Part shown: positions 19,239 through 27,539 of the stretch, piece after piece
Numbering within the stretch: the stretch's first letter is position 1
Layout: each line of letters begins with the position of its first letter
Source of the DNA: Vreelandella neptunia
Lineage (GTDB): Bacteria; Pseudomonadota; Gammaproteobacteria; Pseudomonadales; Halomonadaceae
Assembly: GCF_000712975.1 (NCBI RefSeq)
Contig: NZ_JHQL01000003.1
Coordinates: 372,001-436,000 of the forward strand
Direction: 5' to 3'
Length of the DNA: 64,000 nt
Made by a program: the position numbers and the translations under genes
The notes under the pieces: model-generated
What the model was told of the DNA's origin: nothing
Databases searched by the model: none
The model's input: the letters and a program-made list of their open reading frames with translations, nothing else

Positions 19239-19790
19239 TTAGTCATCGAATTCTGACTCAATGCGCGCTCGGCGCTGCCGCCTTTTTAGGCGGCGGCGCT
19301 TCCAGTGATGAGAAACATGCCAGCGCCAAATTAGCCGTATGACAATATTGGCGATAATCGCTAGTAAAACGGCAGAAATTAGCGAGCCAAGCATCAGCGG
19401 CGGCATAATGTCGTGCATTTGCTCTGCAATCCAGCGCGTTGAGATGCGCGATGGAGCCTCTCTAACGGGGGCTTCTAAAAGAAATGTGCCAATACGGTAA
19501 TTAAAATAAAAAATAACCGGCATGGTGAGTGGGTTCGTGATCCACACTAGACCTACCGATAGAGCTAAGTTGCAACGGGTAAACCTAGCCCCCAATGCTG
19601 CAACTACCATTTGAAACGGTATAGGCAGCATGGCGCAAAAAAGCCCCACGCTAAACGCATTTGCAACGCTTCGACGTGTTAAAAGCCATAGCCCAGGATC
19701 TGCAATTAATGGCGCGATAAAGCGTAGAGAACGCTGACGCCTTAATGTATCGGGTTTTGGCATGTAGCGCTGCAGGAAACGGCGCGGCAT
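19239..19790 (-). CDS. DUF2062 membrane protein
   Basis: 183 residues. The DUF2062 pattern is clear: a basic N-terminus, then SVANAFSVGLFCAMLPIPFQM and WITNPLTMPVIFYFNYRIG, followed by another hydrophobic segment near PPLMLGSLISAVLLAIIANIVI and a very basic tail (KRRRLKRRQRRAR, split here). Probably three membrane segments. The function of the family is not established; it is often found near comEC and lol genes. It is convergent with lolD and divergent from comEC. Confidence 0.85.
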   Translation of the reverse strand: MPRRFLQRYMPKPDTLRRQRSLRFIAPLIADPGLWLLTRRSVANAFSVGLFCAMLPIPFQMVVAALGARFTRCNLALSVGLVWITNPLTMPVIFYFNYRIGTFLLEAPVREAPSRISTRWIAEQMHDIMPPLMLGSLISAVLLAIIANIVIRLIWRWHVSHHWKRRRLKRRQRRARIESEFDD

Positions 19791-19885
19791 GTCAGGTACT
19801 CTTTTAATAGGTGCCTCCTATTATCCATATAGCAGTGTGCTTCGGCTACGCGTGGCTTTGAATGATCTTGTTCCAAGGAGGGAAT

Positions 19886-22153
19886 ATGCACATAGGCGTT
19901 GCACTACCCGCTGCATTGGCAGGTTTCATGGGTGCGCTATTGGCATGGATAAGCGGCCCAGATGCACGCTTGCAAGCACTGCTGGCAGGTATATTTGTGG
20001 CCGTGCTTTTCTTGGTGGTGTATAGGCGTAATCTGCTGATTTTTTTGGTTATTTTGAGCTGGGTTTTTATCAGTGTGCAGCATGAGTGGGGGCGTCGGTT
20101 GCCAAGCGGGCTCAGTGGTGAAGATGTCATTATTCAGGCCCAGATAGTAAACGTTCAAGCGGAAAACGGGTCGTCGCGATTACGCCTATCTATTGAATCC
20201 TGTCACTCTCCTGAGCATCTTCCTAGCTGTAGCGCTCTACGCAGTGTGAGAGTAAGTGCTTACGATGATCAACGCTACCTCTTGGGAGAGCGCTGGCAAA
20301 TGACGTTGCGGCTTCGCCCTCCCAGTGGCTTTTCTAATCCCAATACGTTTAATTTTCAACAGTGGCTATGGCGAGAAGGGGTACACGCAACGGGCTATGT
20401 GCGCCAAGAGCCGAAGCCTGAACGTTTGTCGGAGGCTGCGCCGACAATTCGCCAATCGGCTATTGAAAGGCTGGCTAGTCAACCGTTGCAAGAGCAAACT
20501 CGGCGCTGGCTTGCGGCGCTAACGCTGGGTGATAGTGAGCAATTGACCCAGGATGATTGGACCTTGCTCAATGCAACGGGTACGACGCATTTAGTGGTTA
20601 TCTCTGGTTTACACGTCGGGCTTGTTGCTTCGTTTGTGCTGCTATTAGCTCGCTTTATTGCCAGGTTGGTAACGCCAACCCATTGGCGTCTACGAGCTTG
20701 GCCATGGTGGTTAGCAGGAGTGGCGGCGGTGGGTTACGCCATATTAGCTGGGCTGGCCCCTCCTGCCATGCGGGCCATGATTATGACGCTGTTAGGCTTG
20801 TGGGTGCTAAGCGGTCGTCATGCACCTGGCCCATGGCAAGCTTGGTGGCTTGCGCTTGGCATCGTAATCGTCGTTGACCCACTTGCATTATGGCGACCTG
20901 GACTGTGGCTATCGTTTATTGCGGTAGCCTGGTTGATTGTAATTTGGCAAGGCCGTCCCCGCCCCCAAGGGGTGAAAGGCTGGTGCTGGGCGCTACTTCG
21001 TTCCCAACTACTCATTGCACCGCTAATGGCGGCAGCAGTGTTAGTGGCGTTTGAGAGAGTTGCCCCTGCGGCCCCTTTGATTAATCTTTTTGCTGTCCCT
21101 TGGGTCAGTTCCGTTATGGTGCCCAGTGCATTATTGGGATGGGTATTGTCACCACTGCCCGGGATAGGGTTATTTATGTGGTGGTGTTTTGAGCAGGCGT
21201 TACAAGTTTTTCACTATTTATTAGTTGTTACCGTGCATTGGGCGCCGCTTTTGCAGCCGCCGTCAATGATGGTGTACCCGCTGGTAGGTATATTGGTACT
21301 GATGTCGCTATGCTGGGCATTTCCCACTGTCCCAGGTTGGCTGCGATTCAGCGTACCATTGCTACTGCTAAGCTTCCCTTGGTGGCCAGCAGATGCACAG
21401 CTTAATCCGGGCGAGGTACGTGTCGTGATTTATGACGTTGGCCAAGGTCAACTGATCGAGTTGCGTAGTACTAACTATCGCTTGCTTTATGACACCGGGC
21501 CACGTTTTCGCAGTGGTTTTATGCCACTGCAAACCTTGTGGCCCCCAGGCCAATCGTTTGATCGTGTTATCGTAAGTCATGCCGATACCGATCATGCTGG
21601 GGGTGTCAGTGCGCTTTTAAAAGACCATCAAGTGACGCTATGGTCGACTCCACGAGGCGAGTCACTGCCCGTTGCCAGTACACAATGTGTTCAAGGGCAG
21701 CAGTGGCGACGCGATGGCATTCACTATCAGATATTATGGCCCCCAGCGGGGGATAACGCGCTCTCCTCAAATGATCGATCTTGTGTGCTGCAGGTAAGCG
21801 CGGGAGAACAACGTTTGCTTATCACGGGAGATGTAGGCAAGGACGTTGAAAGAAGAATATTAGCAAAAGTTATTACGCCGATTAACGTGTTAGTGGCTGG
21901 GCATCATGGAAGCAATACAAGTTCGGGAATCCAATTTTTGCAGGTCAGCCGTCCTCAACATGTTATTTTTAGTGCTGGAAAAGACAACCCCTTTAATCAT
22001 CCAGTTGATGCGGTAGTCCGCCGCTTTCGCCAACAGCAGAGCTGTTTATGGAGCACTGCCCAGGATGGGGCGCTTGAATTTAGCCTTATGGCTACCCAGC
22101 CCATTCAGGTCATTCCCATGCGAAAACTACCGGGTGCTCGTAAGCGGTGTTGA
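19886..22153 (+). CDS. comEC: ComEC/Rec2, DNA-uptake channel protein
   Basis: Inner-membrane channel for single-stranded DNA in natural transformation. 755 residues from ATG 19886, placed just after a very strong AAGGAGGG; an ATG eight codons upstream is less likely. The order is: N-terminal TM pair, an OB-like DUF4131 region, the competence domain with VISGLHVGLVASF and many TM helices, then a metallo-beta-lactamase-like domain with SHADTDHAGG and GHHGSNTSSG after residue 510. The intact gene suggests the organism may be transformable, though no other competence genes are in view. Confidence 0.93.
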   Translation: MHIGVALPAALAGFMGALLAWISGPDARLQALLAGIFVAVLFLVVYRRNLLIFLVILSWVFISVQHEWGRRLPSGLSGEDVIIQAQIVNVQAENGSSRLRLSIESCHSPEHLPSCSALRSVRVSAYDDQRYLLGERWQMTLRLRPPSGFSNPNTFNFQQWLWREGVHATGYVRQEPKPERLSEAAPTIRQSAIERLASQPLQEQTRRWLAALTLGDSEQLTQDDWTLLNATGTTHLVVISGLHVGLVASFVLLLARFIARLVTPTHWRLRAWPWWLAGVAAVGYAILAGLAPPAMRAMIMTLLGLWVLSGRHAPGPWQAWWLALGIVIVVDPLALWRPGLWLSFIAVAWLIVIWQGRPRPQGVKGWCWALLRSQLLIAPLMAAAVLVAFERVAPAAPLINLFAVPWVSSVMVPSALLGWVLSPLPGIGLFMWWCFEQALQVFHYLLVVTVHWAPLLQPPSMMVYPLVGILVLMSLCWAFPTVPGWLRFSVPLLLLSFPWWPADAQLNPGEVRVVIYDVGQGQLIELRSTNYRLLYDTGPRFRSGFMPLQTLWPPGQSFDRVIVSHADTDHAGGVSALLKDHQVTLWSTPRGESLPVASTQCVQGQQWRRDGIHYQILWPPAGDNALSSNDRSCVLQVSAGEQRLLITGDVGKDVERRILAKVITPINVLVAGHHGSNTSSGIQFLQVSRPQHVIFSAGKDNPFNHPVDAVVRRFRQQQSCLWSTAQDGALEFSLMATQPIQVIPMRKLPGARKRC

Positions 22154-22176
22154 TGCGCGTCACCATAAGGTAGAAT
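22150..22176 (+). promoter_or_regulatory. Candidate promoter for msbA-lpxK operon
   Basis: TTGATG (22150-22155) and TAGAAT (22171-22176) with a short 15-base spacer, starting at the comEC stop codon. Good hexamers, imperfect spacing. Confidence 0.4.
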
Positions 22177-22209
22177 CCTGGCAACTGCACACTATGGCCA
22201 GGAGCGCGT

Positions 22210-23946
22210 GTGACTGATTCAGGTTGGGTTCTCTATAAACGATTGTTAACTTACGTAAAGCCCCACTGGCGCGCATTTGCGTTAGCGATAGTGGGCTTCG
22301 TCATTTATGCCGCTTCCAGTACGGCATTAGCTGAAATGATGAAACGACTGATTGATGGTATTCAAAATCCTGATGCTACTTTTCGGCTACTGCTCCCACT
22401 ATTTGTGGTGATTATGTTTGCATCGCGCGGGGTAGGGACATTTTTAAGCACTTATTTTATGTCTTATGTCGGACGCTATGTGATTCATACTTTACGCTGT
22501 GATGTTTTTGCGCACTTACTGCATTTGCCAGGGCGATTTTTTGATCATCACTCTAGCGGTCATTTGGTATCTCGGGTTACCTATCATGTAGAACAGGTGG
22601 CAGGCGCTGCCACGAAAGCTGTCACTATTATTTTGCGTGAAGGCTTATTCGTTATTGGGTTGATTGGTTATCTCTTCTGGACAAACTGGATGCTAACGCT
22701 GTTATTTTTAGGCGTAACGCCGGTGATCGCTGGAGTAGTGGGCTATGTCAGCAAACGGTTTAGACGAATCTCTAAGCGTATTCAACACTCCATGGGAGAT
22801 GTTACCCATGTCGCTTCTGAAGCGCTCTCTGGCTACCGTGTCGTGCGCACGCATGGGGCTGAAGCGTATGAAAAACAGCGTTTTGAGCGAGTAAGTGAAG
22901 AAAATCGTCGCCAAAGTATGAAAGAGGCGATGACGCGTGCCGTAAGCTCACCAGTAATTTTAATGCTGGTCGCGATTTCGATGGCGATTTTGGTTTGGTT
23001 AGCGATGGCACCTGCACTGATGGAAAACATGACGCCGGGTGAGTTTGTAGCCTTTATTACAGCGGCTGCACTAATGATCAAACCCGTGCGTCAGCTCACT
23101 GAAGTGAACAGTGAGATTCAAAAAGGCATCGCGGCGGCGGCTGAGCTATTTGGCCTACTTGATATGACCCCTGAACAGGATGAAGGTAAAAAAATTCCTC
23201 AACAGCTAACGGGTAGCGTAGTGATCGATAATGTTAGTTTTCGCTACGCTGACGATCAGCCTAACGTACTACGTGATATTAACATTAGCGTCGCCCCAGG
23301 CGAGTTAGTGGCAATTGTTGGCCGCTCAGGCAGCGGTAAGTCGACATTGGTCAGCCTGTTGCCGCGTTTTTATCGGCCTAGCGAAGGACGTATTTTGATT
23401 GATGGGGTAAATGTTGATGAATATGCGCTGGGTCCATTGCGTCAGCATATTGCATTGGTATCGCAACAAGTCACGCTATTCAATGCCACCATTGCAGATA
23501 ACATTGGCTATGGCGTAACCAACCCAGATCCAGCCGCTATTGAAGCCGCTGCTCAGGCGGCTTATGCCAGTGAGTTTATTGAGAAGCTGCCCCAGGGCTA
23601 TGCCACGGTAGTGGGTGAAAATGGCGTGATGCTTTCGGGTGGCCAGCGTCAGCGCTTGGCCATCGCGCGGGCGATTTTTAAAGATGCGCCTATTCTTATT
23701 TTGGACGAGGCGACATCAGCACTGGATACCGAATCCGAGCGCTATATACAAAAAGCGCTAGAGCATGTGTGTAAAGGCCGAACAACGCTGGTCATTGCCC
23801 ACCGCCTATCCACGATTGAACGAGCTGACCGTATTTTGGTCATGGACCAAGGGCGTATTATTGAGCAGGGGACCCACCAAGCGCTATTAGAAGCCGGAGG
23901 CGCTTACGCGGCACTGCATCAACTTCAGTTCCAGGATAATGAATGA
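22210..23946 (+). CDS. msbA: MsbA, lipid A-core flippase (ABC exporter)
   Basis: Half-size ABC exporter that flips lipid A-core across the inner membrane. An N-terminal six-TM region covers residues 1-320. The ATPase domain has Walker A GRSGSGKST, Q-loop LVSQQVTLFNATIADNI, signature LSGGQRQRLAIA, Walker B ILILDEATSALD and the H-loop IAHRLSTIE. 578 residues. GTG start five bases after AGGAG. It overlaps lpxK by ATGA, and the pairing with lpxK supports MsbA over other exporters. Confidence 0.95.
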   Translation: MTDSGWVLYKRLLTYVKPHWRAFALAIVGFVIYAASSTALAEMMKRLIDGIQNPDATFRLLLPLFVVIMFASRGVGTFLSTYFMSYVGRYVIHTLRCDVFAHLLHLPGRFFDHHSSGHLVSRVTYHVEQVAGAATKAVTIILREGLFVIGLIGYLFWTNWMLTLLFLGVTPVIAGVVGYVSKRFRRISKRIQHSMGDVTHVASEALSGYRVVRTHGAEAYEKQRFERVSEENRRQSMKEAMTRAVSSPVILMLVAISMAILVWLAMAPALMENMTPGEFVAFITAAALMIKPVRQLTEVNSEIQKGIAAAAELFGLLDMTPEQDEGKKIPQQLTGSVVIDNVSFRYADDQPNVLRDINISVAPGELVAIVGRSGSGKSTLVSLLPRFYRPSEGRILIDGVNVDEYALGPLRQHIALVSQQVTLFNATIADNIGYGVTNPDPAAIEAAAQAAYASEFIEKLPQGYATVVGENGVMLSGGQRQRLAIARAIFKDAPILILDEATSALDTESERYIQKALEHVCKGRTTLVIAHRLSTIERADRILVMDQGRIIEQGTHQALLEAGGAYAALHQLQFQDNE

Positions 23947-24959
23947 GTGTTGAGCAACGCTGGCTCAAAGCGGCCTATCATGGAAGCCGTTGGCTAACAC
24001 CGTTATATCCATTGGGTTGTTTATACCGTTATCTTATGATGTGGAGAAACACCCGCTACCACACTGGTAAAAAACCAGTTTTTAAAGCAGGTGTGCCCGT
24101 TATTGTGGTGGGTAATATTACCCTTGGTGGAACTGGTAAATCGCCTTTAGTTGCGTGGCTGGTCAACTGGCTGAGGACGCAGGGGTGGTCCCCAGGCATC
24201 ATTACTCGTGGGTACGGTGGTAAAGCATCGCACTATCCATTAGAAGTAACCGCACTAACCGATCCGGCCCAAAGTGGTGATGAGCCATTAATGCTGGTGC
24301 AGCAAACGAGCTGTCCGGTAGTGGCTGACCCGCACCGTGCACGAGGTGTTAAAACCTTGGTTGATAAAGGGTGCGATATTATTGTTAGTGACGATGGATT
24401 ACAGCATTTGGCGTTAGGACGTGATATTGAATTAGTCGTCATTGATGGGGCGCGGGGACTGGGTAATGGTTGGTGTTTACCCGCTGGGCCGCTGAGAGAA
24501 TCGCCTAGTAGATTAGCTCAAGTTGATGCTGTGATTATTAATGGTGAGCAGTGTTGCCCCTTGCCAGTTGAAGGAATAGCGATGCAATTAGCGCCGCTAA
24601 GTTGGCGTCGAATGCGGGATGGTCAGCGTGTGCCGATCACTCCGCTACCATTTGTGCCACCTGTGAATGCTGTGGCGGGTATTGGCCATCCTGAGCGTTT
24701 TTTTAATACGCTGCGCAGTTTGGGTGTGGACGGCGAGATGCGTCCGCTAGCAGATCATCAGCGGTTTGATGACCAGACTTTCCGTTTTAGTCATCAGCGC
24801 CCAGTTGTAATGACTGCCAAAGATGCAGTGAAGTGCCAAGCGTTTGCGCCACCCGATAGCTGGGTGCTAGAGGTAGAAGCCTTGCTTCCGCCAGAGTTTG
24901 AACACTGGCTGGCAGCTAAATTGTCAGCGCTTTCTAAAAAGGGATACACCGATGGATAA
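23943..24959 (+). CDS. lpxK: LpxK, tetraacyldisaccharide 4'-kinase
   Basis: Membrane-associated kinase that phosphorylates the lipid A precursor at the 4' position. It has the Walker A-type [13 protein letters not shown] near residue 57, [15 protein letters not shown] and [21 protein letters not shown] (catalytic region, split), 338 residues. The ATG overlaps the msbA stop. The last eight bases overlap ycaR. Confidence 0.95.
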   Translation: MSVEQRWLKAAYHGSRWLTPLYPLGCLYRYLMMWRNTRYHTGKKPVFKAGVPVIVVGNITLGGTGKSPLVAWLVNWLRTQGWSPGIITRGYGGKASHYPLEVTALTDPAQSGDEPLMLVQQTSCPVVADPHRARGVKTLVDKGCDIIVSDDGLQHLALGRDIELVVIDGARGLGNGWCLPAGPLRESPSRLAQVDAVIINGEQCCPLPVEGIAMQLAPLSWRRMRDGQRVPITPLPFVPPVNAVAGIGHPERFFNTLRSLGVDGEMRPLADHQRFDDQTFRFSHQRPVVMTAKDAVKCQAFAPPDSWVLEVEALLPPEFEHWLAAKLSALSKKGYTDG

Positions 24960-25161
24960 AGAACTATTGGCAATGCTGGTTTGCCCACTTTGCAACGGCA
25001 AGCTCAAGTATAACCGTGAAGCCCAAGAGCTTTGCTGCCACTACGACGGTTTGGCGTATCCTATTCAAGAAGGCATTCCTGTGATGCTTCCTGAAGAGGC
25101 GCGCACGATGGATGCCGATGAAAAATTGCCTATCTCGCCAGGTCGTACCGGAGAGGCGTAA
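24952..25161 (+). CDS. ycaR: YcaR, small Trm112-family protein
   Basis: 69 residues, Trm112p-like UPF0434 family. [18 protein letters not shown] and the later [19 protein letters not shown] are the family pattern; the CxxC pair probably helps bind zinc. Its role is not settled; the gene is almost always between lpxK and kdsB. The start ATG overlaps the end of lpxK by eight bases, and the stop TAATG shares one base with kdsB. Confidence 0.92.
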   Translation: MDKELLAMLVCPLCNGKLKYNREAQELCCHYDGLAYPIQEGIPVMLPEEARTMDADEKLPISPGRTGEA

Positions 25162-25946
25162 TGTCAGTCGCTCAAACCGAATTTATTGCTGTGGTTCCCG
25201 CACGATTTGGCTCAACCCGCTTACCGGGTAAGCCGCTGCTGGATATAGCGGGCGAGCCTATGGTTGCCCATGTCTGGCGCCGGGCTTGTCAAAGCCAAGC
25301 AAGCCGTGTTGTGGTGGCCACTGATGATTCACGCATCCGTGAGGCGATGTTGCCCTACGGTGCAGAGGTCGTGATGACGCGCTCGGATCATCCTTCTGGC
25401 ACCGATCGATTGGCTGAGGTGGCAGAATGCCTTGGGCTAAGCGATGACGCTTTGTTAGTGAACGTGCAAGGAGACGAGCCGCTTATTCCGCCGGTTTTAA
25501 TTGACCAAGTGGCCATGCGGTTAGCCGAAGACCCAGAAGCAGCCATTGCGACACTTGCTGAGCCCATTGCCGATGTTGAAACGTTATTTAACGCTAACGT
25601 CGTCAAAGTGGTTCGCTCCTTACAGGGCCGAGCCCTGTACTTTTCTCGTGCGCCCATTCCGTGGGATCGAGAGCAATTTAAAACACAGCCCGAGCTGTTA
25701 GCTACCGATGCTTGGTTGCGTCATATCGGTATATACGCCTACCGTTCCAGTTTTCTTGCTGCTTATCGTGAGCTGGCACCATCGAGTCTTGAGCAGTTGG
25801 AGCAATTGGAACAGTTGCGTGCGCTTCAGCATGGCTATGCCATTCAAGTTGCGCTTGCCAGCACTATTAACCCGCCGGGTGTGGATACGCCTGAAGACTT
25901 AGTCCGGGTGAGAGCGCTACTAGCGAGTGGAGGTGACAGCGAATGA
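25161..25946 (+). CDS. kdsB: KdsB, CMP-KDO synthetase
   Basis: Activates KDO as CMP-KDO for the LPS inner core. Nucleotidyltransferase motifs: [16 protein letters not shown] near residue 10, [33 protein letters not shown] and the C-terminal [11 protein letters not shown]. 261 residues. A short LEQ repeat occurs at [12 protein letters not shown]. The start overlaps the ycaR stop by one base; the end overlaps the phosphatase gene by ATGA. Confidence 0.96.
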   Translation: MSVAQTEFIAVVPARFGSTRLPGKPLLDIAGEPMVAHVWRRACQSQASRVVVATDDSRIREAMLPYGAEVVMTRSDHPSGTDRLAEVAECLGLSDDALLVNVQGDEPLIPPVLIDQVAMRLAEDPEAAIATLAEPIADVETLFNANVVKVVRSLQGRALYFSRAPIPWDREQFKTQPELLATDAWLRHIGIYAYRSSFLAAYRELAPSSLEQLEQLEQLRALQHGYAIQVALASTINPPGVDTPEDLVRVRALLASGGDSE

Positions 25947-26428
25947 AGCGTGTACTGTTTGTCTGCCTAGGTAATATTTGCCGTTCGCCAACGGCCGAAG
26001 GCGTCTTTTGGCACGCTGTTGAAGAGGCTGGGTTAAATCGTCATATTATCGTTGACTCTTGTGGTGTAGGTAACTGGCATGTTGGAAAAGCGCCAGACAC
26101 CCGCGCGCAAGTAGCCGCATCAAGGCGTGGTATCGATATTGGTCATTTGCGCGCTCGTCAGCTCAGTGCTGGTGACTTTCTTGAATTTGACTACGTATTA
26201 GGCATGGATCGCGACAACCTCAAGGCGATGCAAGCGCTTCAGCCGAGCAATAGTCGTGCCCATGTGGGGCTTTTTTTAGAGTTTGCTGATCTGCCTGAGG
26301 CAGAAGTGCCCGACCCTTATTATGGTGGAGACGAGGGTTTTGAACATGTCCTGGATTTAATTGAGGCGGCTTCTGTAGGGCTAATTGCCCATCTGAGAAA
26401 CGACGGGCTGAGAAATGACAGGTTGTGA
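25943..26428 (+). CDS. Low-molecular-weight protein-tyrosine phosphatase
   Basis: 161 residues. The phosphatase loop C8-LGNIC-R14-S is at the N-terminus and the general-acid DPYYGG is at about 114. Family members dephosphorylate tyrosine kinases and other proteins, often in polysaccharide control; the target here is unknown. The C-terminus [11 protein letters not shown] comes from a 15-base tandem repeat that continues into murB, so the last ten residues are probably not part of the conserved fold. Same position as in Pseudomonas, between kdsB and murB. Confidence 0.92.
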   Translation: MKRVLFVCLGNICRSPTAEGVFWHAVEEAGLNRHIIVDSCGVGNWHVGKAPDTRAQVAASRRGIDIGHLRARQLSAGDFLEFDYVLGMDRDNLKAMQALQPSNSRAHVGLFLEFADLPEAEVPDPYYGGDEGFEHVLDLIEAASVGLIAHLRNDGLRNDRL

Positions 26429-26460
26429 AAACACAGGTTGTGAAAACACAGGGTGTGAAA
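26393..26460 (+). repeat. 15-base tandem repeat spanning the phosphatase stop and murB start
   Basis: Four full units at 26393, 26408, 26423 and 26438 and a partial one at 26453. The third and fourth (TTGTGAAAACACAGG) are identical; the first two are diverged (CTGAGAAACGACGGG, CTGAGAAATGACAGG). The second unit supplies the murB ATG and the third supplies the phosphatase TGA. Confidence 0.93.
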
Positions 26461-27485
26461 GAAGTGTTAGTGACTTGCTCAGTTGTTGCCAATCGGTCGA
26501 TTTAACCTCTTTAAATACGCTGCGTTTACCCTGTCAGGCGGAACGGTATGTGGTTCCTAAAACACTAAATGCGCTCCAGTATGTCGTGCGTGAAGCCGTT
26601 GATAAACGGTGGCGCATTACCCTCTTGGGAGGTGGCAGTAACGTGCTGCTTCCTACGGCATTGAAAGGCATTGCGATTCGGCCAGGTATACAGCAGTGGT
26701 GGCTAGAAAGTCGCGGAGAGTCGGTTGTTGCCTATGTGGGGGCTGGTGTTAATTGGCACTCGTTAGTAATGACGCTAGCGGCTCGTGGCCTGTGGGGTAT
26801 TGAAAACTTAGCGTTAATACCAGGTGATTGCGGTGCAGCACCAGTGCAAAATATCGGTGCTTATGGTGTTGAGCTTAAAGACGTCATAGAGGGAGTGCAA
26901 ATAGTAGAACTAGCCTCAGGCAAGGTCCGTTGGTTAAGCACCGATGATTGCCAGTTTGGTTACCGTGATAGCATTTTCAAAAAAGCGCTAGCAGATAAAG
27001 TTGTTATTACTCAGTTGGCGCTTCGATTATCAAAAAAACCGCAACCAAGACTAGGTTATGGGGATTTAGCTGCCCGTGTATCGGCCTCATCAAGTTGCTT
27101 GGCGGTAGCTCAAGCGGTGTGCGCTATTCGTCGAGAAAAATTGCCGGATCCTAATATGCTCGCGAATGCGGGAAGCTTTTTTAAAAACCCGCTGGTTAGT
27201 AGCGAACAGCTATCGCGCTTGTTACAAGCGCATCCTAACATGCCATATTTTCCCCAGGTTGATGGGAAAAGCAAACTGGCAGCGGGGTGGTTAATTGACC
27301 AGTGCGGGTTGAAAGGAGCTCGGCAAGGAGCTTTCGGTGTTCACACACAGCAAGCATTGGTGCTTGTGCATTTTGGCGGCGGTGATCGCCCTGAGCTACT
27401 GCAGTTTGCTAAGTATATTGTCCGCAAGGTCTATGGCCAATTTGGTGTTGAGTTAGAGCCCGAACCACGCTTAATACAAGCATGA
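26415..27485 (+). CDS. murB: MurB, UDP-N-acetylenolpyruvoylglucosamine reductase
   Basis: FAD enzyme making UDP-MurNAc. Family motifs: LLGGGSNVLL (FAD), IENLALIPG, QNIGAYGVEL, FGYRDSIFK, NAGSFFKNP with the catalytic serine, AAGWLIDQCGLKG and the terminal LEPEPRLI with the catalytic glutamate. The sequence resembles E. coli type I MurB. The N-terminus [15 protein letters not shown] is unusual and results from the 15-base repeat. The start ATG 26415 overlaps the phosphatase gene by 14 bases; without it the next in-frame candidate is a TTG at 26475. A bidirectional terminator follows. Confidence 0.93.
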   Translation: MTGCENTGCENTGCERSVSDLLSCCQSVDLTSLNTLRLPCQAERYVVPKTLNALQYVVREAVDKRWRITLLGGGSNVLLPTALKGIAIRPGIQQWWLESRGESVVAYVGAGVNWHSLVMTLAARGLWGIENLALIPGDCGAAPVQNIGAYGVELKDVIEGVQIVELASGKVRWLSTDDCQFGYRDSIFKKALADKVVITQLALRLSKKPQPRLGYGDLAARVSASSSCLAVAQAVCAIRREKLPDPNMLANAGSFFKNPLVSSEQLSRLLQAHPNMPYFPQVDGKSKLAAGWLIDQCGLKGARQGAFGVHTQQALVLVHFGGGDRPELLQFAKYIVRKVYGQFGVELEPEPRLIQA

Positions 27486-27510
27486 AAAAACCCCGCTTAG
27501 CGGGGTTTTT
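27485..27510. terminator. Bidirectional intrinsic terminator between murB and rne
   Basis: AAAAAACCCCGC, loop TTA, GCGGGGTTTTT. A-rich on one side and T-rich on the other, so it works for murB (+) and rne (-). Confidence 0.92.
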
Positions 27511-27539
27511 AGTGCAGCACGTGTCTTAAGTGCTAGCGA

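Noticed and set aside
25785..25825. LEQ repeat in kdsB as a sign of expansion
   Set aside because: The E. coli protein has a similar LEN/LEQ-rich helix here, so this is probably normal sequence.
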